A stretch of DNA of 52,930 bases from contig JAUWDY010000007.1 of NCBI GenBank assembly GCA_030608565.1, positions 1-52,930 of the forward strand, read 5' to 3'. Position numbers and translations under genes: made by a program. Shown in pieces: positions 52,463-52,930 of this stretch. The DNA is from Candidatus Bathyarchaeota archaeon. GTDB taxonomy: Archaea; Thermoproteota; Bathyarchaeia; Bathyarchaeales; Bathyarchaeaceae. The stretch's first letter is position 1, and every line of letters begins with the position of its first letter. The notes under the pieces are model-generated. The model saw only the letters and a list, made by a program, of their open reading frames with translations, was not told the DNA's origin and made no database searches.

Positions 52463-52930
52463 ATGCAGCTTTTCGGGATACACACTCGACTAATCGAGCC
52501 TAAAGCCAATCTTATTGACGTAACCCTTGATGGTTTGCGAAGGCAAAAGGTATCAATGGAAGATAGAGATGTGCTTGTGATTGCCAGTAAAGTTGTTGCC
52601 GTTGTTCAAGGGCGTCTTGTGAGATTGAGTTCGATAGAGCCCTCTGAAAGAGCTAAGAAAATTGCTGAGAAATGTAACATGGAACCTAGTTTTGTGGAAG
52701 TTGTGTTGCGGGAGGCGGAGAAAGTTTATGGAGGAGTTTCCAGAGCTTTGCTCGCCTTGAAAAACAACGTGTTGATAGCAAATGCTGGAGTTGACCACAA
52801 GAATGCACCTAGAGGATACGTTGTTTTATGGCCCGAGAAGCCCCATGAAAGCGCTGAGAAAATTCGGAATGAAATCTTAGAAAAGACGGGTAAGCATGTT
52901 GGAGTTTTGATCATCGACAGCCGAGTTACT
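52463..52930 (+). CDS. cofE: Coenzyme F420-0:L-glutamate ligase, N-terminal part (runs off the window)
   Basis: The first 156 codons are present. Family features include VLVIASKVVAVVQGRLV, ANAGVDHKNAPRGYVVLWPEKPHESAEKIR (with the conserved NAGVD) and VGVLIIDS. CofE adds gamma-linked glutamates to F420-0, finishing coenzyme F420. It starts seven bases after the preceding membrane-protein gene, suggesting a shared transcript. The product would serve the F420-dependent oxidoreductase at 11771. A related archaeal paralogue with another substrate cannot be ruled out from half the protein. Confidence 0.85.
   Translation, partial: MQLFGIHTRLIEPKANLIDVTLDGLRRQKVSMEDRDVLVIASKVVAVVQGRLVRLSSIEPSERAKKIAEKCNMEPSFVEVVLREAEKVYGGVSRALLALKNNVLIANAGVDHKNAPRGYVVLWPEKPHESAEKIRNEILEKTGKHVGVLIIDSRVT

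Overview
This is archaeal chromosomal DNA. The evidence is a complete archaeal 16S rRNA gene, eukaryote-like ribosomal proteins (S19e, L31e, L39e, L18a, P1-type L12), aIF6, prefoldin alpha, Spt5, a Sec61-gamma-like SecE, Nep1, RNase P protein 4, short-intron tRNAs, and TATA boxes of the form TTTAAATA about 25-35 bp before many starts. The gene order and 16S fit a TACK-lineage archaeon. Bathyarchaeia is my best guess, not proven here.

Layout. (1) 1-14.3 kb is an accessory, catabolic region lying exactly between two tRNA-Gly genes in the same orientation. It holds a sugar-type ABC transporter (permease, ATPase, binding protein), a C45-type Ntn hydrolase, a ceramidase-like hydrolase, a KDG-aldolase-like enzyme, a KDG-kinase-like sugar kinase, two enolase-superfamily sugar-acid dehydratases, a cyclase-family metal hydrolase and an F420-dependent, FGD-like oxidoreductase. 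Many of these genes have their own TATA box. Decayed fragments (transposase, FrhB-like) suggest past rearrangement. (2) 14.6-20.9 kb is a core translation cluster: nep1 diverging from rnp4-yhbY-S19e-PDCD5-L39e-L31e-aIF6-L18a-pfdA-ftsY. (3) 21-26.4 kb has a divergent carbamoyltransferase, dtdA, secE-spt5-L11 and L1-L10-L12. (4) 26.6-32.4 kb has alaS and leuS. (5) 32.5-43.1 kb is mixed: membrane and secreted proteins, a HTH-PRTase regulator, an HhH glycosylase, mtnA, an AlkZ/AlkX-like glycosylase, an endA homologue, hisS and a CPBP protease. (6) 43.1-45.6 kb has a two-intron tRNA-Arg and a 16S gene not followed by 23S, with a ~184-nt insertion in helix 8 and a clear flanking processing stem. (7) 45.8-52.9 kb has two aminotransferases, an FAD oxidoreductase, a frameshifted repeat surface protein, a QueT-like ECF pair behind a structured leader, and the start of cofE.

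How it fits together. The accessory region can be read as uptake of a sugar or glycoconjugate, F420-linked oxidation, lactone or amide hydrolysis, dehydration to a 2-keto-3-deoxy acid, phosphorylation and aldol cleavage; the order and substrates are inferred. CofE at the right edge would help make the F420 cofactor.

The most unusual signal is RNA processing. Three of four tRNAs carry tiny introns (12, 13, 24 and 26 nt), three of them at non-canonical sites, all foldable into bulge-helix-bulge motifs. Two introns in tRNAs of different identity share their 3' half. The same window encodes a splicing-endonuclease homologue that contains no histidine and so cannot have the usual catalytic triad. 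Other leads are the 16S insertion, the structured leader before the QueT-like gene, and a carbamoyltransferase with altered substrate motifs. No CRISPR array or intact mobile element was seen.
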